From contig NZ_QPIP01000001.1 in the NCBI RefSeq assembly GCF_003344345.1, positions 7,428-71,427 on the forward strand: a DNA stretch of 64,000 nt, given 5' to 3'. Below, in pieces: positions 39,329 to 49,860 of the stretch. Source of the DNA: Wolbachia endosymbiont of Cylisticus convexus (GTDB lineage: Bacteria > Pseudomonadota > Alphaproteobacteria > Rickettsiales > Anaplasmataceae). A model generated the notes under the pieces. That model made no database searches, was not told where the DNA came from, and was given only the letters and a program-made list of their open reading frames with translations. Every line of letters begins with the position of its first letter. Position 1 is the stretch's first letter. Both the position numbers and the translations under genes were made by a program.

Positions 39329-39892
39329 ATGTTTATCCAGATTGAAGAAACACCAAACCCAAACACACTAAAATTTCTTCCTGGGTTTGAAATTTTAAGC
39401 GAAGGAGAAACAGCCGATTTTTCAAATCTAGATGAAATAAAAAGCTCTAAACTAGCAGCAAATCTTTTTCAAATAGAGCATGTTGTAAGAGTATTTTTTG
39501 GTCATGATTTTATTTCAGTAACAAAATCAGATGGAATTAATTGGGATATATTAAAAGTGGAAGTCTTAACTACAATTATGGATCACTTTACTTCTGGTGG
39601 AAAAGCACTGGATAAAGAAGGAGCAAACGATCCAAATGAAGAGTTTTTTGATAAAAATGATATAGAAGTTGTAAATAGAATAAAAGAATTAATGGAAAGT
39701 TATATCAAACCTGCAGTTGCTCAAGATGGTGGTGATATCAAATTTCGTGGATATAAAGACGGAATAGTTTACGTTGAGCTGCAAGGAGCCTGCTCTGGAT
39801 GCCCAAGTGCTGCAATTACCCTAAGGCAAGGAGTGCAAAATATGCTGAGCTATCACATACCAGAAGTTTCGGGTATAGAGACTATGCTATGA
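39329..39892 (+). CDS. Fe-S cluster scaffold/carrier, NfuA type
   Basis: The frame opens at GTG 39317, but ATG 39329 ([19 protein letters not shown]) is the usual start of the Nfu N-terminal domain. The C-terminal NifU-like domain has the cluster-binding CxxC in [20 protein letters not shown]. The protein delivers Fe-S clusters to client proteins. Its stop overlaps the hisS ATG (39889-39892). Confidence 0.93.
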   Translation: MFIQIEETPNPNTLKFLPGFEILSEGETADFSNLDEIKSSKLAANLFQIEHVVRVFFGHDFISVTKSDGINWDILKVEVLTTIMDHFTSGGKALDKEGANDPNEEFFDKNDIEVVNRIKELMESYIKPAVAQDGGDIKFRGYKDGIVYVELQGACSGCPSAAITLRQGVQNMLSYHIPEVSGIETML

Positions 39893-41113
39893 CTAATCAA
39901 ACAGTTAGAGGGACAAAAGATCTTCTGTTTGATGAATGGTATAAATTTAAATACATAGAGCAAACAGCAAATCGAATCTCAAGTTTATACGGCTTTTTGC
40001 CTGCTCAAACTCCGATATTTGAATACACAGAAGTTTTCACAAAGACTTTAGGTGATAGCTCAGATATCATCAATAAAGAGATGTACACCTTTAATGATAA
40101 AGGAGGAAAGAGCATAACTCTGCGTCCTGAATTCACTGCAGCGATTGTCAGGCTGCTCATTGAAAAAAAACTGCAAACACCGATAAAATTATTCTCAACA
40201 GGACCTGCATTTCGTTACGAAAGACCACAAAAGGGACGACAAAGGCAATTTCATCAGATAAATTTTGAAGTTTTTGGCATAGAAGATCCAAAAGTTGATA
40301 TTGAATTGATATCACTTGCTCAGCACTTACTAACTGAATTTGGCATCGATAAAAACGTAAAGCTGGAAATCAACTCTTTGGGTGATGGTGAAACAATAAC
40401 CAGATATAGAGAAGCTTTGATATCATATTTTAAAAAGTTTAAAAATGACCTATCAGAAGATAGTCAAAATAGATTGATTAAAAACCCACTCAGAATACTA
40501 GACTCCAAGGATAAGATAGATAAAGAAATAATCTCTAATGCACCTAAAATCAGCAACTATTGTACAAAAAAATCCTCAGATTTTTTTTGAGCAAATATTA
40601 AACAGACTGACAGCTCTTGATATACCTTATACCGTAAATAATAAATTGGTTAGAGGTTTAGATTATTATTGTCACACAGTGTTTGAGTTTGTTACAGAAG
40701 ATTTGGGTACACAAGGAGCGGTTTTTGCAGGAGGAAGATATGATAATCTAGTCTATTCCGTAGGTGGAAAGCATACTCCAGCAATAGGATTTGCAGGAGG
40801 TATTGAGCGCATAATGGAATTAATCAACTATGTCACAAAAGAAGAGAGACCCATTTACCTAATTCCAATCGGTAGAGAAGCTGAAGAACATGCTCTAATA
40901 CTTGTAAATGAATTGCGCAAAAATGGTTTATATGTGGTTCACGAATATAGCGGAACGCTTAAAACCCGCATGAAAAAAGCAAATCAAGCAAATGCAAAAG
41001 CTGCATTAATCTTTGGTGATGAAGAGCTAAGCAGTAAAACTTTAAAAATTAAAAATATGGATACGAGTGAAGAAAAAATAATCGCTCGCGATAAAATAGT
41101 AGAAAACATCTAG
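39889..41113 (+). pseudogene. hisS: Histidyl-tRNA synthetase, frameshifted at a T8 run
   Basis: HisS charges tRNA-His. Motif 1 region VRGTKDLL, motif 2 [27 protein letters not shown] (residues about 110-130), and in the second piece [25 protein letters not shown] and motif 3 IGFAGGIER are all present. The N-terminal piece stops at 40590 just after a T8 run (40581-40588). Removing one T joins SDFF to EQILNRL and continues the second frame to 41113. The ATG overlaps the nfu stop. Because the enzyme is essential, the shift is either a sequencing error or is bypassed by polymerase slippage. Confidence 0.92.
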
Positions 41114-41115
41114 GC

Positions 41116-41494
41116 TCTGTGGACAAAATGTTAGCAGGTCAAATTAATTGAGGGCAGGAAGTATAAAAAAGCGGTAATTTAACCTAATGATCATAAATAT
41201 AGAGAAGTTACCGTATGAAATATCACATAAAAAAGGAAATTTGGAAGCAAATTTTTGCATTTTTAAAGAGCACAAAAGGAATACACAGTAAAAATGAGGA
41301 GAAGTTAAGAATATTTATGGAAGCAGTGTGGCAAAGTGGTTGCCAATGACCAAGAATTTACGGTAATTACAGGAGTATACGTAGGAGGTTTAAAAAGTGG
41401 TGCGAAAAGGGAATTTTGGCAAAATTACTTAAGTATGCACAACAAGATCCAGATTTGGAAATCTCCATAATTGATGGAACAATCATCAGATCTC
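41116..41494 (+). mobile_element. Decayed IS5-family transposase remnant
   Basis: A fragment starting at ATG 41215 reads KEIWKQIFAFLKSTKGIHSKN and stops early. Another frame later reads RRRFKKWCEKGILAKLLKYA and DPDLEISIIDGTIIRSH, the catalytic DDE-type 'iDgTiirsH' signature of the IS5/IS1031 group. Internal deletion and frameshifts show it is dead. GGCTCTGTGGACAAA at 41113-41127 may be its left end. Confidence 0.75.
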
Positions 41495-41559
41495 ATTAAA
41501 CCTCTTTGAAACTAGAACAAAGCTAAGAAGAGTGTACAATGATGGGTTTTGAGTAAGGG

Positions 41560-42165
41560 AAAAGGTGAAAATAGTAGAAGAGTTGGATGATGAAAAATTT
41601 CGCAGGTTAACAGGAGTAAAAAAGGTAATATTTAATAAAATGGTAGAGATTTTACGGGAAGGAAAAAAAGGTTAAAGGAGGTAGAGTTGAGTGAAGAGGG
41701 CATACTATTTATGGCACTGAGAGAATATCGTACATATTTTCATAAAGCTATGGAATTAGCGAAAGTACAGCATATAAAAAGACATAAGTAGTGATAGAAA
41801 AAGAGAGCAAGAGAGTGATATGTACGTCATTTTCAAACGGCAGGGTGTATGATTTTTGGATTTTTAAAGAGTCAAAAGTGCGTATTTACCAGAAATGAAG
41901 GTGCTAGCAGATACAGGGTACAGAGGTTTGCAAAAAATTCATGAAAACGTTGAATTGCCATACAGGAAAACGAAAAAGAACCTCTTAACAAAAGAGCAAA
42001 AGAAAGAAAATCAAAAGCTAAGAGAGCAGTAGTTGAAAATGTGATAGAATTGCTCAAAAGATTCAAAATTATAGTGGATAGATATAGAAATCGAAGGAAA
42101 CGCTTCAGTCTCTGAGGTTCAATCTTATTTCCGGAATTTACAATTTGGAGTTGTCCATATGGGTT
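41560..42165 (+). mobile_element. Second decayed IS5-family (DDE_Tnp_4-like) transposase
   Basis: Scattered frames give FRRLTGVKKVIFNKMVEIL, then EMKVLADTGYRGLQKIHEN (third catalytic acidic residue region), and LLKRFKIIVDRYRNRRKRF near the end. Frames are broken by several stops and shifts. It is unrelated to the first remnant and abuts it. Confidence 0.75.
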
Positions 42166-42184
42166 ATGCAAGAGGTCTATTATC

Positions 42185-42346
42185 TTGCATGATGATTCAT
42201 TAAATACCGATATACTAATATTCGACATTGAGCAGGCTATTCAGCAAGGAATGGTACTTGAGATTTGCGGTACACAGCTACCTTTGAATCAATTATTGAC
42301 AGAACTCGACAGCAACAATAATTACTTGGCAACTGAAAATAAATGA
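42185..42346 (+). pseudogene. Unidentified ORF tail trapped between IS remnants
   Basis: An open frame reads LHDDSLNTDILIFDIEQAIQ...GMVLEICGTQLPLNQLL and ends at TGA 42344-42346. It has no start codon. I do not recognise it; it may be the tail of a gene disrupted by the upstream IS. Confidence 0.35.
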
Positions 42347-42479
42347 AGATCAGCTTTTGATGGGAGTGTTAAATAAACCATACGCATCAAGTTAAGGAAA
42401 AGTGGTATAAGAAAGAAGAGAAGCGGTAAAAATTATTTTAGACATTAAACGATAAAATTAGTAATTCATAGACTCTTTA

Positions 42480-42875
42480 AAAAAAATTATCTTACTTTAA
42501 TAAACAGTGATTTTGCAATTTGCCTATATATCCCTGATCAGCAAAAAACTTACGTAAATTTGCATTTAGCTTGAACAAAAAGATACCATCACGATCTTGA
42601 ACGCTTGCACTATGAACATCTGCTAGCCATATTGTATCTACAACAATATGGCGTTTCCTACCCTTTATTTTCTTGCCAGCTCTGGTTTGAGTTGTTTTCA
42701 CTGATTAACTATTCCTACTGAAGGCGTTTCGTTTTTACCAACCATTTTTCTTACCTCTTTTACTAGCATATCATGTATTTTTTCCAATTTGCCATCCACC
42801 TGAGATACACACTCTTCCACGGCGGAAAATCCTTGTCATTTACATCACTTGGATACAATTTACCCTCCTATTTTT
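42480..42875 (-). mobile_element. Third decayed transposase remnant, IS5-type
   Basis: On the reverse strand [20 protein letters not shown] and [14 protein letters not shown] are typical of IS5-group DDE transposases. Farther upstream another frame gives YPSDVNDKDFPPWKSVYLRW, the N-terminal portion after a deletion. Frames are broken. It ends just upstream of the polA stop. Confidence 0.7.
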
Positions 42876-42910
42876 TGCTTACCTCATCATATTCTTTTCT
42901 TTATTCCCTT

Positions 42911-45475
42911 TTAAGACATGTTCTTAGAATCCGCCATGTTTAAGTCATAATTAAGAGCCCAGTTATCACTAATTTTTACTTCTACTTCAAGTGGTATAGT
43001 AATTTTTACTGCATTCTCCATTATGTCTTTCATAAGTTTCGCTGTTTCTTGTACTCTGACTTCCTCAACTTCTACAAGCAATTCATCGTGCACTTGCAGG
43101 ATTATTTTACCTGATTTTAGCTGATCAAAAAGCTGAATCATCGCACGTTTTATTATATCAGCGGCAGTTCCTTGCAGTGGTGCATTTATCGCTGCCCTTT
43201 CTGCAAATTGTCTTAGATAAGGAATTTTATTGTTTATGTCCTTTATAAAGCATCTTCTACCAAACAAAGTCTCTACATAACCATGCTGTCTCGCGATAGA
43301 TACTGCTTTTTCCATATAGACCTTTATTTCTGGGTAACAGGAAAAGTAGTAATTAATATATTCAGCAGCTTCCGCAATGGTGATTCCAAGCCGCTTTGCA
43401 AGGCCAAATGGACTAATGCCATATATAATTCCAAAATTAATGGATTTTGCTTTGCGTCTTAATTGTTCATCTATTTCTTGCACTCCAAAAACTTGTCTTG
43501 CGGTGATATCATGAATATCTTGCCTGTTTGCAAAAGCTTCTTTAAATGCTGCAACGTTTGCAACGTGTGCCAGAAGTCTTAGTTCTACTTGTGAATAGTC
43601 AGCAGAGATTATCTTGCATCCTTTTGGCGCAATAAATGCTTGTCTGATGAAATTTCCCTCTTCGCTTCTGATAGGAATGTTCTGTAAATTAGGATTGCTG
43701 GAGCTCAGCCTTCCAGTTGCAGTTATAGTTATCGAAAAGTTTGTGTGTATCCTACCATCAAGATGATCAACCTGTTTTATTAATGCATCAGTGTAGGTAC
43801 CCTTTAATTTACTTAGGTGTCGCCAACTTAAAATTTTACTTGCAATTTCTACCCCTTCTTCTTCAAGCGCCTCTAGCACTTCATAATTGGTGCTATACGA
43901 TCCAGATTTTGACTTTTTCTTTTTACTCAACCCCATTTTATTAAATAAAACATCACTTAATTGTTTTGGTGATGCAATGTTGAATTTTTCCCCTGCCAAG
44001 TCATATATATCGTTCTCAAGTACAGTAATTAGCTGTTGAAACTTATCAGATAATTCCTGTAGTTTTTGAATATTGAGCAGTATTCCATTTTTCTCCATAT
44101 CAAATATTACTTTCATGAGAGGCCTGTCAAAGCGTTCGTAAATCGTAAAAAGTTTTTCCTGAAATAATCTTTGTGTCAGTTTCTCATGGATCGCTATTAA
44201 AGTTTTTGCCGAGAAAGTTTCTACATTTTCACTCAAATTATGTGCAACTATGTTTGGAATGCTGTGATCATGCTTCCCTGTGTCAAGGCTATATGACATG
44301 ATCATCAAGTCATCAATTGAGTCTAGCACTTTCTCTATTGCAGGGAATGTTTCTCTGATCTTTCTAATATCATGTATTATTTTAAGCACCCCATTTGAAA
44401 ATAAAGTTGAATTTATTATAGTGAATGCATCTTGTAGATAGTTTTGATCTATGTAGAAAATATTATCTTCATTGCAAGATAAGGAGATTTTTTTTTAACG
44501 CGTTGTTTTCAAAGTGGCAATGAACTGCAACTTTGCCTTCATATCTGCAGTGCTCTAAAAATTTCTCTAACTTTTCACTGTTATATTCTGTTTCCTCTTT
44601 TGTGCTAGACCCATTATAAGAAAAAAGCTTTTCCACTTTTCCTATCAATGAATTAAATTCATACTTCTTTAAAAAGGATAACAATTTTTCCATATTTGGA
44701 GGATGGACTTCGTATTTTGCAACGTCATGCTGAAGATCTACTCTTTCGCATAATGATAAAAGCTTTCTTGAAATGAGTGCTTTTTCCTGATGTTCAGTAA
44801 GAATATTACGAACTCTTGTTTGCTCGATATTATCAATGTTCTCTATAATATTATTCAGCGAATCAAATTCATCCAGTAATTTAGCTGCAGTTTTTGGGCC
44901 TATTCCTGGGACGCCTGGAATGTTATCAGATGCATCTCCAGTTAGAGAAAATAAATCAAGAAGCTTGTTTGAATTTACACCAAATTTTTCTATTACTTGT
45001 TTTTCATCTATGTATATATTTTTAATGGGATCAAATATCAAAATATTGTAATTCAAAAGTTGAAATAAATCTTTATCTGAGGAAACTACTACCACCTTAA
45101 AGTCTTGATGGTTGGCATATTTTGCAGCTAGTGTTGCAATTATGTCATCTGCTTCATAGCCTTCAGTCTCTTCATAGCTGAAGTTAAAAGCTTCTACCGC
45201 TTCCCTTAATATGGTAAACTGTGGAATTAAATCTTCAGGAGGTGTTACTCTGTTTGCTTTGTACTTAGTATATAAATCGTGCCTAAAGTTTTTTTTCCTG
45301 AATCAAGTGCTATAGTTAAGTAGTCCGAATGGGAAATATACTTCAGAACCATATTAAGAAAGCCGTACACAGCACCTATTGGAATACCGGTTGTGGTAGT
45401 TAAATGATGCAAAACGTAATAAGCTCTGAAAAGAAAGCCGTAACCATCAATGATTGTGAAAGTTTTTTCTTTCAT
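42911..45475 (-). pseudogene. polA: DNA polymerase I, split by two homopolymer frameshifts
   Basis: PolA processes Okazaki fragments and fills repair gaps. The three frames form one protein. They are a 5'-nuclease start (TIIDGYGFLFRAYY, 45475 on), the rest of the 5'-3' exonuclease domain (VVSSDKDLFQLL, GDASDNIPGVPGIGPKTA), and the polymerase domain (SADYSQVELRLLAHV, KSINFGIIYGISPFGLAKRLG, LQVHDELLVEV). The first break is an A8 run (45289-45296) that must be A9; the second is an A9 run (44489-44497) that must be A8. The 3'-5' exonuclease region seems to lack most catalytic acids. Two one-base shifts in opposite directions suggest homopolymer miscalls or slippage. Confidence 0.92.
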
Positions 45476-45596
45476 TGTAGATATTTATGTGTGCCTTTGA
45501 TGCTCTATTATTTAGCTACAAAAATCAAGTTCTTGTTTCCTATAGCTAAAGATTCAAATTACAATCATAATGCTATAGTTACTATAAGAAAACATA

Positions 45597-47063
45597 TTAC
45601 ATAATAGAGTTAATTATTCTGCCGCAATTTTGCTCTATCACACTAGCTATATTTAATATTCCAGCTTCATCATAATAATTTCCAATTACTTGTAAAGCAA
45701 TCGGTAAGCCCTCATTGGAAAGTCCAACAGGAACAGAGATAGCCGGCAATCCTGCCAGGCTTGCCGGCACGGTAAACACATCATTGATGCACATAATTAG
45801 TGGATCTGGCTTTTCATTTAAACCAAAAGCTTCTGTTGGAGCAGATGGCACAAGTATGTAATCTATTTTTTCAAACGCTTTTATAAAATCATTTCTGATT
45901 AATGCCCTAATGCACTGTGCTTTTTCATAATACTCATTGTAATGACCTGAGGAAAGCGCATAAGCACCAATTAAAATTCTCCTTTTCACCTCTTTACCAA
46001 AACCTTCTGCTCTTGTTAGCGAATACATTTCCTCAAGGGTATCAGCATCAACCCTGAATCCGTAACGTACACCATCATAGCGAGCAAGATTAGATGAAGT
46101 TTCAGCAGAACAAATTAGATAGTAGACCGGTATCGCATATTTAGTATGAGGCAGAGTAATGTCAACAATTTCAGCACCATTTTCTTTTAAATAGGAAGCA
46201 ATTTTTTCCCAATTATAAACTATTTCCTCTGAAATTCCATCCATCTTATACTCTTTTGGTATACCGATACACTTACCTCTGATATCACAATTTATGAAAT
46301 TGGAAAATTTAGGCACTGGCCTTTTGCTCGATGTTGAATCTTTTTCATCATAGCCACAAATTGTTTCCAGCATTAATGCTGAATCAGAAACGGAACGAGT
46401 AATTACTCCTGCTTGATCGAGAGAACTTGCAAACGCAATCATACCAAAACGCGAACACCTTCCATAAGTTGGCTTTATTCCAACCACTCCACAATAAGCT
46501 GCTGGTTGACGTACAGACCCACCGGTATCGCTTCCTAGTGCCCCAGCACATAAAAACCCAGCAACTGATGCTGCAGATCCACCAGATGATCCACCAGGAA
46601 CAATTTTTTCTCCATCACTTTTTCTAATCCACACATTTTCAACAGGACCAAAATAGCTATTTGTGTTCGCAGAACCCATAGCAAATTCATCCATGTTAAG
46701 TTTACCGAGCATGGCTGCTCCATTTTTTAAAAGCAAGTTAGATACCGTAGATTCATAAGTCGGGACGAAATTTTCTAGCATTTTTGAGCATGCCGTTGTT
46801 TTTATTCCTTTTGTACAGAATAAATCTTTAACACCAACTGGTATGCCCATAAGTGGTGAAATATCATCTTTTTGTTTTAAGAAATATTCATCTGCTATTT
46901 TAGCGGCCTTTATCGCAACTTCTGGGGTTTTTGTTATAAATGCATTTAGTTGCTCATTTTCGACTGCATTAACATGCGTCACTACAAGCTCAACAGCAGA
47001 AAAATCTCTCCGCCTCAGTCCATCATGCATCTCTACAATACTTAGCCTTCTCAATTCATTCAT
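45597..47063 (-). CDS. gatA: Glutamyl-tRNA(Gln) amidotransferase subunit A
   Basis: GatA is the glutaminase of GatCAB, converting Glu-tRNA-Gln to Gln-tRNA-Gln. The open frame begins at TTG 47066; ATG 47063 is a better start. The amidase catalytic triad is visible: Lys in GVKDLFCTKGIKTT and the serines in PGGSSGGSAASVA and SDTGGSVRQPA. The protein is about 488 residues, the usual size. GatB and GatC are not in this window. Confidence 0.96.
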   Translation of the reverse strand: MNELRRLSIVEMHDGLRRRDFSAVELVVTHVNAVENEQLNAFITKTPEVAIKAAKIADEYFLKQKDDISPLMGIPVGVKDLFCTKGIKTTACSKMLENFVPTYESTVSNLLLKNGAAMLGKLNMDEFAMGSANTNSYFGPVENVWIRKSDGEKIVPGGSSGGSAASVAGFLCAGALGSDTGGSVRQPAAYCGVVGIKPTYGRCSRFGMIAFASSLDQAGVITRSVSDSALMLETICGYDEKDSTSSKRPVPKFSNFINCDIRGKCIGIPKEYKMDGISEEIVYNWEKIASYLKENGAEIVDITLPHTKYAIPVYYLICSAETSSNLARYDGVRYGFRVDADTLEEMYSLTRAEGFGKEVKRRILIGAYALSSGHYNEYYEKAQCIRALIRNDFIKAFEKIDYILVPSAPTEAFGLNEKPDPLIMCINDVFTVPASLAGLPAISVPVGLSNEGLPIALQVIGNYYDEAGILNIASVIEQNCGRIINSIM

Positions 47064-47264
47064 CAATATTCAATTTAGCGAGGTATTAATTATAACAACA
47101 GTAGGGCAGAAAATCTATATATTTATGATCGAAAACAGGAATACAATCAAGATCAATTCAGATTTCTGAAATGGACTAGTTAGTAATACATTTTAAATAG
47201 CCATTTTGGCACACAATGCTGGTTGAGTCAAGCCATAAGGGCTTACTATCTAGCATTTCTAAAA

Positions 47265-49637
47265 TCAAATATCAACATCATGCACGTTAAGTGCATTGTT
47301 ATTTATAAAGTCACGACGTGGTTCAACCATATCACCCATTAGCACCGAGAATATGCTATCTGCTTCCTCACAATCTTTTATTTCAACTTTTAGCAGAGTT
47401 CTAGTTTCTGGATTGAGTGTAGTTTCCCAAAGCTGATCAGCATTCATCTCACCAAGGCCTTTAAATCTCTGCAGAGTTAAACCTTTTTTACCGTAATCCA
47501 TTACTATTTTTGCAAGTGCACTTGGAGACTTTATTTTTATTTCAGTTTCTTGCGACTTTAAAAATGAATCACCATTAAATAAGTCAATTATGTTATCAAG
47601 AGAACTCAATATATTCTGTATTTCTTTGCTTTCAAGCATGCTAAGCGAGAATACATATTTGTCTGCTAATCCTTGAAACAATTTAGTAATGTGAATTTCT
47701 TCATCTTTTACTTCTACTTCCCAATTATATTCACTATACATCAATTTTAAATATTTTAATATCTCATCAGCAGACAATAGAGCATTCTTTTTGCTTAAAA
47801 TTAGCAATGATTCTAAGAGATCTTGTGGTATTTCCCTATCATAATTTTTGCTAATGTTTGAAATACTGAGGCACTTATTCAAAACGAAACGCAAGTCTTT
47901 GCCTATACCATTTAATGTTAATCTTTTAATCGCTGAATTTACCATATACTTTTTAAAAGTTTCGTCATCTTTAATATGAGTATCTTTGGCATTTTTTGTA
48001 ACTTTATAGAGCGGTGGCTGCGCTATATATAAATATCCTTTTTCAATTACTTCGCGCATATGTCTAAAAAAGAAAGTTAGAATCAAAGTTCTTATATGTG
48101 AGCCATCAACGTCTGCATCTGTCATAATGATAATTTTATGATACCTAGTTTTTTCAATATCGAAGTGCTCACTCCCTATTCCAGCCCCAATTGCCGTGAT
48201 CAGAGAGCCAATTTCTGCAGATGAAAAAATACGATCCAATCCTGCACGTTCTACGTTTAGAATTTTCCCTCTTAATGCAAGTACTGCCTGTGTTTTACGA
48301 TTACGTCCCTGCTTTGCAGTACCACCTGCGGAATTACCCTCTACTATAAACAATTCCGATAACTCAGGAACTTTTTCCTGACAATCGGCAAGCTTTCCAG
48401 GTAAAGTTGCGATATCAATATTATTTTTATTTTTAACTAACTCTCGTGCTTTTCTTGCTGCTTCTCTTCCTTTTGCTGATCTAATCGCTCTTTCTATTAT
48501 GCTTGTTGCTAACTTGGGGTCAGTTTCAAGTATTGTACTTAATTTGTCAAAAACTATGCTCTCTACAACTGTCCGCGCTTCAGAACTGACCAACTTATCT
48601 TTTGTCTGTGAAGAAAATTTAGGATCAGGCATTTTGAGAGATAAAACACAAGTTAAGCCTTCTCTAACGTCTTCTCCGGTCAAATTCACTTTTGCTTTCT
48701 TCAAAAACCCTTCATTGGTTGCATAGTTATTGATACATCTGGTTAGTGCAGATCTAAACCCTGCCAAATGCGTACCACCATCCCGTTGTCTTATGTTGTT
48801 TGTGAAGCACAGCATATTCTCATAGTAAGAATCATTCCACTCCATCGATATTTCTACACTGGTGCCTAGATTTTTCACATCATCTCTAATGCTGGCAATT
48901 TTAGTAACGTGTGTCTTGTTTTTATCCAAGTACCGTACAAAATTTGCTGTGCCGAAATTATCTTCAGACTGTTTACTATCGTTAAAGTGAGACTCCACAT
49001 ATGGTTTATTACGTAAATCACACAAAGTAATCTTGATGTTTGAATTTAAAAATGCTAATTCTCTGATGCGACTCTCAAGAGTAGAGTAACTAAAATCGAC
49101 ACCGTTAAAAGTCTCTGTTGATGGCATGAATGTCACTCTAGTTCCTCTTTTGTTTGTGTTTTCATTCACTACTTTTAAGGATTCAATGGACTCACCATCT
49201 TCAAAGCGTATAAAGTGTTCTTTCTTGTTGCGCCAGATAGTTAATTCCAGCCAGCTTGATAATGCATTTACAACCGAGATTCCAACACCATGTAATCCAC
49301 CGGAAACTTTATAGGTATTATTATCAAACTTACCGCCAGCATGAAGTTGAGTCATTATTACTTCTGCTGCTGATATTCCTTCTTCTTCATGAATATCAGT
49401 TGGAATGCCACGACCGTTATCAGTTACAGATACTGATCCATCTTCATTTATGCTAACTTCAATTTTATCACAATATCCAGCTAAAGACTCATCTATCGCA
49501 TTATCAACAACCTCATACACCATATGGTGCAAACCAGATCCATCATCAGTATCACCAATGTACATACCTGGACGCTTTCTTACAGCATCAAGACCTCTTA
49601 GGATTTTTATTGCGTCAGCGTTGTAATTACTTTCCAT
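47265..49637 (-). CDS. gyrB: DNA gyrase subunit B
   Basis: GyrB supplies the ATPase and part of the cleavage core of gyrase. The 790-residue protein has RKRPGMYIGDTDDGSGLHHM and VVDNAIDESLAG (GHKL ATPase), the transducer, the TOPRIM acidic site (FIVEGNSAGGTAKQGRNRK and MTDADVDGSHIR), and the C-terminal QRFKGLGEMNADQLWETT. No frameshift. It stands alone in its operon here. Confidence 0.97.
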   Translation of the reverse strand: MESNYNADAIKILRGLDAVRKRPGMYIGDTDDGSGLHHMVYEVVDNAIDESLAGYCDKIEVSINEDGSVSVTDNGRGIPTDIHEEEGISAAEVIMTQLHAGGKFDNNTYKVSGGLHGVGISVVNALSSWLELTIWRNKKEHFIRFEDGESIESLKVVNENTNKRGTRVTFMPSTETFNGVDFSYSTLESRIRELAFLNSNIKITLCDLRNKPYVESHFNDSKQSEDNFGTANFVRYLDKNKTHVTKIASIRDDVKNLGTSVEISMEWNDSYYENMLCFTNNIRQRDGGTHLAGFRSALTRCINNYATNEGFLKKAKVNLTGEDVREGLTCVLSLKMPDPKFSSQTKDKLVSSEARTVVESIVFDKLSTILETDPKLATSIIERAIRSAKGREAARKARELVKNKNNIDIATLPGKLADCQEKVPELSELFIVEGNSAGGTAKQGRNRKTQAVLALRGKILNVERAGLDRIFSSAEIGSLITAIGAGIGSEHFDIEKTRYHKIIIMTDADVDGSHIRTLILTFFFRHMREVIEKGYLYIAQPPLYKVTKNAKDTHIKDDETFKKYMVNSAIKRLTLNGIGKDLRFVLNKCLSISNISKNYDREIPQDLLESLLILSKKNALLSADEILKYLKLMYSEYNWEVEVKDEEIHITKLFQGLADKYVFSLSMLESKEIQNILSSLDNIIDLFNGDSFLKSQETEIKIKSPSALAKIVMDYGKKGLTLQRFKGLGEMNADQLWETTLNPETRTLLKVEIKDCEEADSIFSVLMGDMVEPRRDFINNNALNVHDVDI

Positions 49638-49860
49638 GGAATTGCTTTATTTATAAATGTTAATTAATATTACATTTGTATACAACGATTAGCAAGATTT
49701 TAAAACTGAAAGAAGTATCTTTGGTTGTGGTATATAGGCAAAATATACCACACTACCTACATGAAACCCTGCTTTATATTTCAAGATGTATAACTACAGT
49801 GAGGTATAATTTACCTTTCCCTTTTGCTTAGACTTTCCAAATTAACACAGAATAGATTGC

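Noticed and set aside
40538..41113. A separate gene for the C-terminal half of hisS
   Set aside because: It is the same protein one base out of frame; the internal ATG has no ribosome-binding site and the join lies in a T8 run.
45245..45475. A small stand-alone 5'-nuclease gene
   Set aside because: The frame continues as polA once one A is added in an A8 run.
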